A DNA stretch of 7,278 bases from Leptospira sp. 96542 (lineage in GTDB: Bacteria > Spirochaetota > Leptospiria > Leptospirales > Leptospiraceae), in assembly GCA_029310945.1 (NCBI GenBank), contig JARJFC010000108.1, positions 1-7,278 of the forward strand, read 5' to 3'. Below are positions 1 to 7,278 of this stretch, piece after piece. The translations under genes were made by a program, and so were the position numbers. The stretch's first letter is position 1, and each line of letters starts with the position of its first letter. The notes beneath the pieces are model-generated. The model searched no databases. It saw only the letters and a program-made list of their open reading frames with translations, and was not told the origin of the DNA.

Positions 1-92
1 TGATCGTCGAGCACAGCGGGCACATGACCACCATGGAGCAGCCGGAGGCCGTGAACCGCGCTTTCGTGGACTGGCTGGCGAGCTCGCGCTGA
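1..92 (+). CDS. C-terminal end of an alpha/beta hydrolase (partial)
   Basis: The frame is open from base 3 to a TGA at 90-92 and encodes about 29 residues beginning IVEHSGHMTTMEQPEAV and ending FVDWLASSR. The SGHM stretch followed by EQPEAVN and a closing amphipathic helix matches the end of alpha/beta-hydrolase fold enzymes, where this His is the catalytic base of the Ser-Asp-His triad and the helix packs on the core. The nucleophile and acid lie outside the window, so the substrate cannot be named. Its stop is one base from the stop of the convergent FAD oxidoreductase, leaving no room for a terminator. The family call rests on a short tail only. Confidence 0.7.
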   Translation, partial: IVEHSGHMTTMEQPEAVNRAFVDWLASSR

Positions 93-93
93 T

Positions 94-1993
<1,900 letters not shown>

Positions 1994-2000
1994 GGCTGCG

Positions 2001-2876
2001 TCAATGGACGCGCAGCCGCCCGGGCGTGACGCCGGTGAACTTCTTGAAGGTCCGCGTGAAGTGCGCCTGGTCATGGAAGCCCAGGGCATAACTCACGTCG
2101 GCTATGGGCTGGCCCCGGGCCAGCAAGCGCTTGGCGATGGTGATGCGCCGCCCCATCCAGTACAGGTGTGGTGGCAAGCCGATGTGCCGCGTGAAGACGT
2201 TGAGCAGGTAGTTGGGCCGCAGGTTCACCAGGCTGCCCAGGGTGCGCAGCGTGACGTCGCCACCGGCGTCGTCGGCGCCCAGCCCATCACCCGCGCGCAG
2301 GGCCAGGTCATCCAGGTAGTGCCGCACGCGCCGCACGGCGTCGGGCTCGCGCCCGGCCGGGCGCACGGTGTTGCGGGCGTGGTGTTGCATCACCGTCTGC
2401 AGCATCTGCGTGAGCGCGGTGTCCACCGCCAGTTGCCAACCCGGCGGACGGGGGAGCGTGGGGTCGCCATGCAGCGCGGCGTGCACGGCGCGCAGCGCAC
2501 GCCGCACCACGTGGCCGTGGTCCTGCGCCATCGAGAGCTGGAATTTTTGCGGCTGTGCCAGACCCAGGATGTCGCGCATCGCCGCCTCGCCCACGTAGAG
2601 CATCTTGTACTGGAGCGCGCCGTCGACGGCATAGCCGTCGTGCATTTCATCCGGATTGATCAGCGACAGCATGCCGGCCGGGACCATCTCCGTGCCGCCC
2701 CGGTACAGGTAGCCACCGACGCCCTGTTCGATCACGCCGATGGCGTAGGCGTCGTGCGCGTGCCGGCCGAAGGGATGGCCCTGGAAGCTGGCGTCGAACA
2801 GTTCGATGTCGGCGTGCCAGGACAGCCGGTGCAGGCGGTTGTGTGCGTTTGTGCCTGGACTGCTGTCGTTCTGCAT
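2001..2876 (-). CDS. AraC-family transcriptional regulator
   Basis: Encodes 291 residues. The N-terminal half (about 15-105) is a cupin-like AraC ligand-binding domain: FGRHAHDAYAIGVIEQG (36-52), then a turn at 67-80 reading PAGMLSLINPDEMH. The C-terminal DNA-binding domain (about 207-291) has two helix-turn-helix units. The second carries the family signature IADVSYALGFHDQAHFTRTF (258-277) followed by KKFTGVTPGRLR. A short Gly/Asp-rich stretch (196-207) lengthens the linker before the first HTH. Regulators of this subtype often sit beside LysE exporters and are thought to respond to an amino-acid-like ligand, so the adjacent exporter and dehydrogenase are likely targets (inference). The ATG at 2876 fits the start of the sensor domain, but no clear Shine-Dalgarno precedes it. 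The gene begins only 37 bases after the end of the GGDEF/TolA chimera and may be read through from it. Confidence 0.9.
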   Translation of the reverse strand: MQNDSSPGTNAHNRLHRLSWHADIELFDASFQGHPFGRHAHDAYAIGVIEQGVGGYLYRGGTEMVPAGMLSLINPDEMHDGYAVDGALQYKMLYVGEAAMRDILGLAQPQKFQLSMAQDHGHVVRRALRAVHAALHGDPTLPRPPGWQLAVDTALTQMLQTVMQHHARNTVRPAGREPDAVRRVRHYLDDLALRAGDGLGADDAGGDVTLRTLGSLVNLRPNYLLNVFTRHIGLPPHLYWMGRRITIAKRLLARGQPIADVSYALGFHDQAHFTRTFKKFTGVTPGRLRVH

Positions 2877-2913
2877 CGCGGCGCCGTGTGCGAGACGCGG
2901 GCAGGTGCCCGGT

Positions 2914-3039
2914 TCAGTCCTTCGGTCTGAAGTCGATGACGAAACCGTCCTCGGGCATCGTCCCGTTCTCTTGTTTGGGCAGGATGGCGGTCTTGTCGAT
3001 GGCTTTGAGGACCGCCTCGTCCCAGAGCTTGTTGCCACC
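2914..3039 (-). other. TolA/TonB-type C-terminal fragment replacing the end of the GGDEF domain
   Basis: Residues 479-519 of the chimeric protein start GGNKLWDEAVLKAIDKTAIL and end with FVIDFRPKD. This reads like the last 40 or so residues of betaproteobacterial TolA (TonB_2-type domain), where S-G-N-x-x-W-D-E-A-V-L-x-A-I-D-K-T, a PxxxxGxxP-type turn and a closing FRP[RK][DE] strand are characteristic. Nothing in a diguanylate cyclase resembles it. By hand count the segment is about 59% GC, against about 65% in the 100 bases of GGDEF code just before it. It holds less than half of TolA domain III, so it is unlikely to fold or to bind Tol-Pal partners by itself. I could not find the upstream part of TolA in any frame. 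Confidence 0.75.
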
Positions 3040-4473
3040 GAAGTCGGTGATGCGGGTGGACTGCATGAGCAGGCGCCCAAGCCGGCGCAGCACCTCGTCG
3101 CCGACCGGGTGCCCATGCCGGTCGTTGATGGACTTGAAATGGTCCACGTCGATGAGCAAGAGTCCGAAGCCCCGTTCGTTGCGGCGCAGCAACTGAAACG
3201 CCTCTTTCAAGCGCGCATCGAAGCGACGACGATTGTTCAGGCCCGTCAGGCCATCCACCGTGGCCAGGCGTTCGAGTTCCTGGTTCGCGACGTACAAAGC
3301 CTCGGTGCGCTCCCGGACCTGGTGCTCGAGCGTGGCGTTGAGTGCCTCCAGCTCCTTCTCATGGCGCAACTGGGCGCCGGTCATGGACTGGATGGATGCG
3401 CTGAGTTGCCGTATCTCGCGGATCTGCTTGTCGTCGTCGGGGTAGACCGGCGGGCGTTCACGTCCCTCGATGTCCCGCACGGCCCGCGCGAGTTGCTCGA
3501 TGGGCTGGCTGACCCGCGTGGCGAGGCGATAGGCAATCACCGCGAAGGCGAGCGCGGCGAGCAGGCCGAAGAGGAGCAGCCGCTGGTGCAGGACTTGCAT
3601 GGGTTGGACCGCCACCGCCAATGGCTGGCGCAGCACCACGCGCCAGCCCAGCGGCGTGCTGGTCGTGGCCGGCACCTCCACCATGCTGGTGAGGTAGTCC
3701 TGACCGTCATTCCAGCGCACGATGTCGTAAGGCGCGTTCGGCGTGACACTGGCCGGCAGCAGCACGCGGTCCATGTGGTGGTAGGGATAGAGCACGTGCC
3801 CCTTCACGTCGACGATCAATACTTCGATCTGACGCTGGTCCGCGTTCTGGGTCACGATGGATTCCACCATGTCGGTGACCCAGTCCCAGTGCGCATGGGC
3901 GCCCAGCACGCCACGCAGGCGTCCCTCGTCATCGATGATGGGCGCGGCGAAATCGATGAAGCGCAGGGGTTCCAAGGAATCGCGCTGCGGCAACTGCTGC
4001 GCCAACAACACGGCTTCATGCACATCCCCCGTGTAGGGCGCCTTGAGCGCGGCCAGGAACCAGGGCCGCTGGTTCACCTCCTTGCCCACCAGCAGGCCTT
4101 GGGTGGCCTGGATCACGGTGCCCTTGGGGTCCGCGATGCCGATCCACGCATACTCGTTGGAACTTTGTTGGCGCAGGGTGAGCAGGTGGCCTACTGCCGG
4201 GGTGTGCAGGTCCCGGTGGGAGAGCGCCAGGGTCTGCCGCAGCAGGCGGATTTCCTTGTCACGCTCGCTCAGGTTGGTGGCCAGCAGCTCTCCCGCGGAC
4301 CGGGCGTTGATGTGCAGCATGCGCCCCCCGCAGTCCGCGATCTCCTGGGTCGCGATATGGCCGACGTAGACGCTGACACTGAGCAGGGTTGTCAGGGACA
4401 GGAGGCCGAACCAGAGGGTCAGGCGGCCGCGGAAACTGCCGGGATGAAGGCGCTGGGCCCAGGCGAACCTCAT
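2914..4473 (-). CDS. Membrane Cache-HAMP protein with a truncated GGDEF domain fused to a TolA-like C-terminus
   Basis: Encodes 519 residues. One membrane helix (about 18-38) and a second (about 298-317) flank a periplasmic dCache sensor. That sensor contains NEYAWIGIADPKGTVI (106-121), NQRPWFLAAL (134-143) and RFIDFAAPIIDDEG (171-184). A HAMP region (about 318-370) and a coiled coil (about 366-403) lead into a GGDEF domain at 404. Its first half is normal: VDGLTGLNNRRRFD (406-419) and IDVDHFKSINDRHGHPVGDE (441-460), with the metal- and guanine-binding Asp and Asn. It stops at about residue 471-478. The GG[DE]EF active site and the rest of the domain (normally another 80 or so residues) are absent and are replaced by a TolA-like tail. 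The protein should still sit in the membrane and sense a ligand, but it is very unlikely to make cyclic di-GMP. The start at 4473 is four bases after a run of A on the coding strand, with only a weak ribosome site. It lies downstream of phaZ on the same strand, separated by 207 bases. Confidence 0.85.
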   Translation of the reverse strand: MRFAWAQRLHPGSFRGRLTLWFGLLSLTTLLSVSVYVGHIATQEIADCGGRMLHINARSAGELLATNLSERDKEIRLLRQTLALSHRDLHTPAVGHLLTLRQQSSNEYAWIGIADPKGTVIQATQGLLVGKEVNQRPWFLAALKAPYTGDVHEAVLLAQQLPQRDSLEPLRFIDFAAPIIDDEGRLRGVLGAHAHWDWVTDMVESIVTQNADQRQIEVLIVDVKGHVLYPYHHMDRVLLPASVTPNAPYDIVRWNDGQDYLTSMVEVPATTSTPLGWRVVLRQPLAVAVQPMQVLHQRLLLFGLLAALAFAVIAYRLATRVSQPIEQLARAVRDIEGRERPPVYPDDDKQIREIRQLSASIQSMTGAQLRHEKELEALNATLEHQVRERTEALYVANQELERLATVDGLTGLNNRRRFDARLKEAFQLLRRNERGFGLLLIDVDHFKSINDRHGHPVGDEVLRRLGRLLMQSTRITDFGGNKLWDEAVLKAIDKTAILPKQENGTMPEDGFVIDFRPKD

Positions 4474-4590
4474 GTTTTTTCGATTCTGATGCGCGAGACG
4501 TTTTCTGCCGCGCAGTGTAGGGGTAAATGCCGGGCCACATGCCTGTACGGGTTTGCCGCGTGCAAGCCTTGGTGGTCAGGGAAACCCCGT

Positions 4591-4602
4591 GGGTGATCAC
4601 CC
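4591..4602. promoter_or_regulatory. Perfect 12-base palindrome, possible operator
   Basis: GGGTGATCACCC is fully self-complementary with no spacer. It lies 118 bases upstream of the GGDEF-gene start and 79 bases past the phaZ stop. Such a compact palindrome suits a dimeric regulator, but no binding protein can be named from the sequence and it may be chance. Confidence 0.3.
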
Positions 4603-4612
4603 GGTCATCGGC

Positions 4613-4635
4613 AGCGTTCTGCCCCCGTGAACGCT
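4613..4635 (-). terminator. Stem-loop downstream of phaZ
   Basis: AGCGTTC (4613-4619) pairs with GAACGCT (4629-4635) around a nine-base loop, giving a seven-base-pair stem about 46 bases past the phaZ stop. There is no T-run after it on the minus strand, so it is not a classic intrinsic terminator. It may stabilise the 3' end or assist Rho-dependent termination. Confidence 0.35.
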
Positions 4636-4680
4636 CAAGGTGTTCAGGGCGCCGGGTGCCGCAGGCGTTTCCCGGCTGCC

Positions 4681-5910
4681 TCAACCCATGCTGGCGTGGA
4701 TCATTTCCCGCACGCGCGGGTAGATCTGCTGGTTCCAGCGGCGACCGCTGAAAACGCCGTAGTGCCCCACGCCGGTCTGCACGTGGTGCGTCTTCAGGTA
4801 GGGGCGGATGCCGGTGCAGAGCTCGTGTGCCGCGACCGTCTGGCCGATGGCGCAGATGTCGTCGCGCTCGCCTTCGACCGTCATCAGCGCCGTGCGGCGG
4901 ATGGCGCCCGGGTTGACCTTGCGACCACGGTAAAACAAAACCCCACGCGCCAGGTCGTAGGTCTGGAACACCTTCTCCACCGTTTCCAGGTAGAACTCGG
5001 CGGGCAGGTCATTGACGGCGAAGTACTCGTCGTAGAACAGGCGGATGGCGTTGGCCTTGTCCATGTCGCCCTCAACCAGATGCTGGTAGAGGTCGAGGAA
5101 TGATTTCTTGTGCCGTTCCAGATTCATGCTCAGGAAGGCGCCGAGTTGCACGAAACCGGGGTAGACCCGGCGCATGTAGCCCGCATGCGGCAGCGGCACA
5201 TAGCTGATGAGGTTCTTCTCGAACCAGGCGATGGGCTTGCTGATCGCCAACTGGTTCACGGCCGTCGGGTTGACGCGGCAGTCCACCGGCCCGGCCATCA
5301 GGGTCAGGCTGCGCGGCTGGGCCGGATCGCCATCCTCGGCCATAAGGGCGGTGGCGGCCAGCGCGGCCACGCAGGGCTGGCAGACCGCCACCACATGCGT
5401 GTTGGGCCCGATGGCACGCAGGAAGTGCATCATGTGCTCGATGTAGTCGTCCAGGCCGAAGGCGCCATGGCGCAGCGGGACGTCGCGCGCGTTGTGCCAG
5501 TCGGTGATGTAGACCTCATGGTCCTGGAGCAGGGTGCGCACGGTGTCACGCAGCAAGGTGGCGAAGTGTCCGGACAGCGGCGCCACCAGCAGCACGCGGG
5601 GTTGGGGCGGCAGCTCCGATGCGCCCGGCCCTTCTTCTTTGCGAAAGCGCAGCAGGGTGCCGAAGGGCAGGGTGAGCACCTTCTCCTCGGTGATGGTCAG
5701 CTCGCGTTCGCCCGCCATCACGCTGCGGATGCCGTAGGCCGGTCGGGCGTGGGTCAGCCGCAGCCGCGAGAACACCTCCAGCGCCGCCGAGGTCCGGCGC
5801 AGCAGGCTGCCTTCGGTGTGGCGCATCCAGAGGGTGGCGCTGCCACTCTGGGCCAGCAGCCGCAGCGGAGACATCAGGTCGGCCTGGGATTGGTAGGCGT
5901 GATACAGCAT
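4681..5910 (-). CDS. phaZ: Intracellular polyhydroxybutyrate depolymerase
   Basis: Encodes 409 residues, close to the 419 I recall for Cupriavidus necator PhaZ1. The enzyme degrades stored poly-3-hydroxybutyrate granules in the cytoplasm; there is no signal peptide. The N terminus MLYHAYQSQADLMSPL is typical of the family. The alpha/beta-hydrolase core carries a cysteine nucleophile in the VCQP motif (Cys177). Asp350 in GERDD and His383 in GVGHYGVFSG fit the other two triad members, matching the Cys-Asp-His triad known for this family. The C-terminal PHB_depo_C region (about 205-407) includes RRWNQQIYPRVREMI. The open frame continues upstream to 6495, but those 195 codons are antisense to the GST gene. 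The ATG at 5910 has AGGA seven bases before it. It is divergent from the GST gene. Confidence 0.94.
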   Translation of the reverse strand: MLYHAYQSQADLMSPLRLLAQSGSATLWMRHTEGSLLRRTSAALEVFSRLRLTHARPAYGIRSVMAGERELTITEEKVLTLPFGTLLRFRKEEGPGASELPPQPRVLLVAPLSGHFATLLRDTVRTLLQDHEVYITDWHNARDVPLRHGAFGLDDYIEHMMHFLRAIGPNTHVVAVCQPCVAALAATALMAEDGDPAQPRSLTLMAGPVDCRVNPTAVNQLAISKPIAWFEKNLISYVPLPHAGYMRRVYPGFVQLGAFLSMNLERHKKSFLDLYQHLVEGDMDKANAIRLFYDEYFAVNDLPAEFYLETVEKVFQTYDLARGVLFYRGRKVNPGAIRRTALMTVEGERDDICAIGQTVAAHELCTGIRPYLKTHHVQTGVGHYGVFSGRRWNQQIYPRVREMIHASMG

Positions 5911-5917
5911 GGGCTGG

Positions 5918-5921
5918 TCCT
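5918..5921 (-). promoter_or_regulatory. Ribosome binding site of phaZ
   Basis: AGGA on the minus strand, seven bases before the ATG at 5910. It supports this start over the much longer upstream open frame. Confidence 0.65.
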
Positions 5922-6051
5922 GACGGGAGCGGGCTTGTGGCGCCGATGCCTCAGGCGCAGCAAGTTGCGGGCCAATGTCGAAGGGGAGAGCCCCTAAAAG
6001 AGCAGGCTGGCACAAGGCTTGCGGCACTTCCGGCGGGACTTCCTGTTGCCC

Positions 6052-6058
6052 GGAGGAG
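6052..6058 (+). promoter_or_regulatory. Strong ribosome binding site of the GST gene
   Basis: GGAGGAG, eight bases before the ATG at 6067, is a near-ideal Shine-Dalgarno. It decides the start against an in-frame ATG at 6019 that has no such site. Confidence 0.85.
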
Positions 6059-6066
6059 ACGCGACC

Positions 6067-6723
6067 ATGGCCACGACCGTACTGACGATCACGAGCAAGA
6101 ACTACGGCGCCTGGGCGCTGCGCGGCTGGCTCATGGCCCGGCTGGCCGGGCTGGAGTTCACCGAGAAGGTGATACCCCCCGGTGATCCGGCCATGAAGGC
6201 CGAGATGCTGCTGCTGGCCAGCAGCATGCTGGTGCCGACGCTGGAGCACGAGGGCATCAAGGTCTGGGACACGCTGGCCATCGGCGAGTACCTCAACGAG
6301 ATCAGGCCCGAGGCCCAACTGCTGCCGGCCGATCCCAAGGCCCGCGCGCACTGCCGTGCCATCTGCGGCGAAATGCATTCCGGCTTCGCTTCGCTGCGCT
6401 CGGCCCTGCCCATGAACATCAAGGCCCATTACCCGGCTTACAAGATCTGGTCGCGCGCTCAGGCAGACATCGAGCGTGTGCTGCAGATCTGGCATGAATG
6501 CCTGTCAGCTCATGGCGGCCCTTATCTCTTCGGCGGCAAGCCTTGTCTGGCCGACGCCATGTACGCGCCCGTGGTCACGCGTTTCCTGACCTACGACGTG
6601 GCGCTGGATGCGGCATGCACCGCGTACTGCCAGCGCATCATGGAACTTCCTGCCATGCAGGAATGGGTGGCCGCCGCGCGCCTGGAACAGGATGACATCG
6701 ACGAACTTGATGCCGAGTTCTGA
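6067..6723 (+). CDS. Glutathione S-transferase family protein
   Basis: Encodes 218 residues, a normal cytosolic GST length. The N-terminal thioredoxin-like domain (about 1-80) has SKNYGAWALRGWL (10-22), the place of the usual YSSWSLRPWL-type active-site helix, and the cis-proline loop MLVPTL with Pro57. The next glutathione-binding motif reads VWDTLAIGEYL (66-76), with Thr69 where Ser is usual. The helical C-terminal domain (about 90-205) includes GEMHSGFASLRSALPMN, characteristic of a proteobacterial GST group whose substrate is generally unknown. Members conjugate glutathione to electrophiles or reduce peroxides; which applies here cannot be read from sequence. It is divergent from phaZ and ends 27 bases before the stop of the convergent cupin gene. 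Confidence 0.92.
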   Translation: MATTVLTITSKNYGAWALRGWLMARLAGLEFTEKVIPPGDPAMKAEMLLLASSMLVPTLEHEGIKVWDTLAIGEYLNEIRPEAQLLPADPKARAHCRAICGEMHSGFASLRSALPMNIKAHYPAYKIWSRAQADIERVLQIWHECLSAHGGPYLFGGKPCLADAMYAPVVTRFLTYDVALDAACTAYCQRIMELPAMQEWVAAARLEQDDIDELDAEF

Positions 6724-6750
6724 CGTCGGCCTGCCGCCGGTCTTGTGTGC

Positions 6751-7173
6751 CTATTTCCAGGGCGTCGGATCGGGAATCGCGCAGACCGGGTCCACGTCCA
6801 CGGTCTTGAAATCCGCCGGCGAGACGATTTCGAGGTATTCCATGTCGGGCGAATAATCGAAGAGGTAATGGCGGATGCCGGGGCGCTGGTGCACCACATC
6901 GCCCGCCTGGACCAGGGTTTCCTTGTCCTCGTACATGAAGCGCGCCCAGCCCTTGACCATGATCACGATCTGGAATTCCGCCTCATGACGGTGCCATCCT
7001 GTGCCCTTTTCTGGGGCCATGTTCGCCTTCACCAGATGGGCGATGACCTTGCCGTGGGTGGCTTCGGCGATGCCCAGGTCGCGGTAGAGGAAAAAATCCC
7101 GCAGCCCGCCCGAGACAAATTGCGTGTCTCCGGGTTTCACATGCGAGAACTGGGTCGTGGTGCGGTCCAGCAT
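6751..7173 (-). CDS. Single-domain cupin protein
   Basis: Encodes 140 residues with one cupin barrel (about 45-120). Motif 1 is GTGWHRHEAEFQIVIMVKGW (57-76), with His61 and His63 as likely metal ligands; Gln68 stands where the textbook motif has Glu. Motif 2 is GDVVHQRPGIRH (91-102), giving His102. The tail YLEIVSPADFKTVDVD is typical of a small-cupin group often annotated only as cupin domain-containing protein. A metal-dependent role is likely (dioxygenase, isomerase or ligand binding), but no substrate can be assigned. The ATG at 7173 is chosen because AAGGAGG lies five bases before it; an in-frame ATG at 7215 adds 14 residues without a better site. It is convergent with the GST gene and divergent from aroC. 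Confidence 0.88.
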   Translation of the reverse strand: MLDRTTTQFSHVKPGDTQFVSGGLRDFFLYRDLGIAEATHGKVIAHLVKANMAPEKGTGWHRHEAEFQIVIMVKGWARFMYEDKETLVQAGDVVHQRPGIRHYLFDYSPDMEYLEIVSPADFKTVDVDPVCAIPDPTPWK

Positions 7174-7178
7174 GCGGT

Positions 7179-7185
7179 CCTCCTT
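7179..7185 (-). promoter_or_regulatory. Strong ribosome binding site of the cupin gene
   Basis: AAGGAGG on the minus strand, five bases before the ATG at 7173, almost fully complementary to the 16S rRNA tail. It fixes the start. Confidence 0.85.
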
Positions 7186-7247
7186 GGGAAGGAAATGGTG
7201 CGATGCAGCATGCATATTCCGTTCCAGATGGTTCGCGGTCGGTCGGG

Positions 7248-7253
7248 GATAAT
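7248..7253 (+). promoter_or_regulatory. Putative -10 box of aroC
   Basis: GATAAT matches TATAAT at five of six positions and ends seven bases before the aroC ATG. The matching -35 region (around 7224-7230) is poor. The box lies inside an 11-base palindrome, GGGATAATCCC (7246-7256), so the opposite strand also carries a weaker -10-like GATTAT that could serve the divergent cupin gene. Confidence 0.45.
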
Positions 7254-7260
7254 CCCGCGC

Positions 7261-7278
7261 ATGAGCGGCAATACCTTC
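7261..7278 (+). CDS. aroC: Start of chorismate synthase (partial)
   Basis: Only six codons fit before the window ends: MSGNTF. This is the conserved opening of chorismate synthase in beta- and gammaproteobacteria, which usually continues G-x-L-F. The enzyme converts 5-enolpyruvylshikimate-3-phosphate to chorismate, the last step of the shikimate pathway, using reduced FMN. No Shine-Dalgarno precedes the ATG, and a -10-like box sits only seven bases upstream. The call rests on a very short peptide, but the match and the position at a plausible promoter are persuasive. Confidence 0.72.

Larger units (their letters stand above)
4474..4680. promoter_or_regulatory. Intergenic region between phaZ and the GGDEF gene
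   Basis: A 207-base gap between two minus-strand genes. It should contain the end of the phaZ transcript and, given its length, a promoter for the GGDEF gene. I see no convincing -35/-10 pair. Two symmetric elements inside it are listed separately. No small gene with a plausible start and codon pattern is visible. Confidence 0.5.
5911..6066. promoter_or_regulatory. Divergent intergenic region between phaZ and the GST gene
   Basis: These 156 bases must carry the promoters of both divergent genes. No box pair with good spacing stands out on either strand. A small hairpin, AGGGG-AGAG-CCCCT, lies at 5982-5995 near the middle and could be an operator or a leader structure. No small coding sequence is convincing here. 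Confidence 0.45.

Noticed and set aside
4522..4537. Possible sigma-54 promoter upstream of the GGDEF gene (TGGCCCGGCATTTACC on the minus strand)
   Set aside because: The -24 GG half fits, but the -12 element reads AC in place of GC, along with two other mismatches, so it is not a credible site.
2806..4596. Long plus-strand open frame of 596 codons
   Set aside because: It is antisense to the GGDEF gene, its product matches no family pattern, and it is rich in His, Gln, Arg and Val as expected of the antisense of high-GC code. The minus strand has clear Cache, HAMP and GGDEF motifs.
5911..6495. 195-codon N-terminal extension of phaZ
   Set aside because: It would be wholly antisense to the GST gene and its promoter region, shows no family similarity, and the internal ATG at 5910 has an AGGA site and the standard PhaZ N terminus.
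6724..6750. Possible bidirectional terminator between the GST and cupin genes
   Set aside because: The only pairing is a four-base CGGC/GCCG stem with a two-base loop and no T-run, so I cannot support a terminator.
7203..7215. Short inverted repeat ATGCA-GCA-TGCAT upstream of the cupin gene
   Set aside because: Arms of five bases with a three-base spacer are too short to separate from chance, and it overlaps an alternative start codon.

Overview
The window reads as chromosomal DNA from a high-GC betaproteobacterium, most likely Burkholderiales. Genes are tightly packed. There is an intracellular polyhydroxybutyrate depolymerase typical of that group, and the right edge holds the first six codons of what looks like chorismate synthase (MSGNTF, the usual start in these bacteria). 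I cannot fix the genus. I saw no tRNA, rRNA, CRISPR array, insertion sequence or phage gene.

Left block (1-2876). The tail of an alpha/beta hydrolase (+) meets, with one base between the stop codons, a convergent FAD-dependent D-amino-acid dehydrogenase of the DauA/DAO type (-). A 73-base gap separates that gene's start from a divergent LysE/RhtB amino-acid exporter (+). The exporter converges on an AraC-family regulator (-). This looks like a small amino-acid oxidation and export module with its own regulator; that grouping is inferred from layout only.

Middle block (2914-5910, all minus strand). A membrane Cache-HAMP-GGDEF protein lies downstream of the PHB depolymerase gene phaZ, separated by 207 bases. 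The GGDEF domain is broken: before the GG[DE]EF signature the reading frame passes into about 41 residues that look like the end of TolA (TonB-type C-terminal domain). This chimera is the most unusual thing in the window. It marks either a genomic rearrangement or an assembly misjoin.

Right block (6067-7278). A glutathione S-transferase (+) is divergent from phaZ and has a near-perfect ribosome binding site. It converges on a small cupin protein (-). The cupin gene is divergent from the start of aroC, whose likely -10 box lies so close to the ATG that the mRNA may be leaderless.

Apart from the GGDEF/TolA chimera and an apparently altered substrate pocket in the DauA-like enzyme, these are ordinary housekeeping and metabolic genes. 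I do not see a convincing new multi-gene system.
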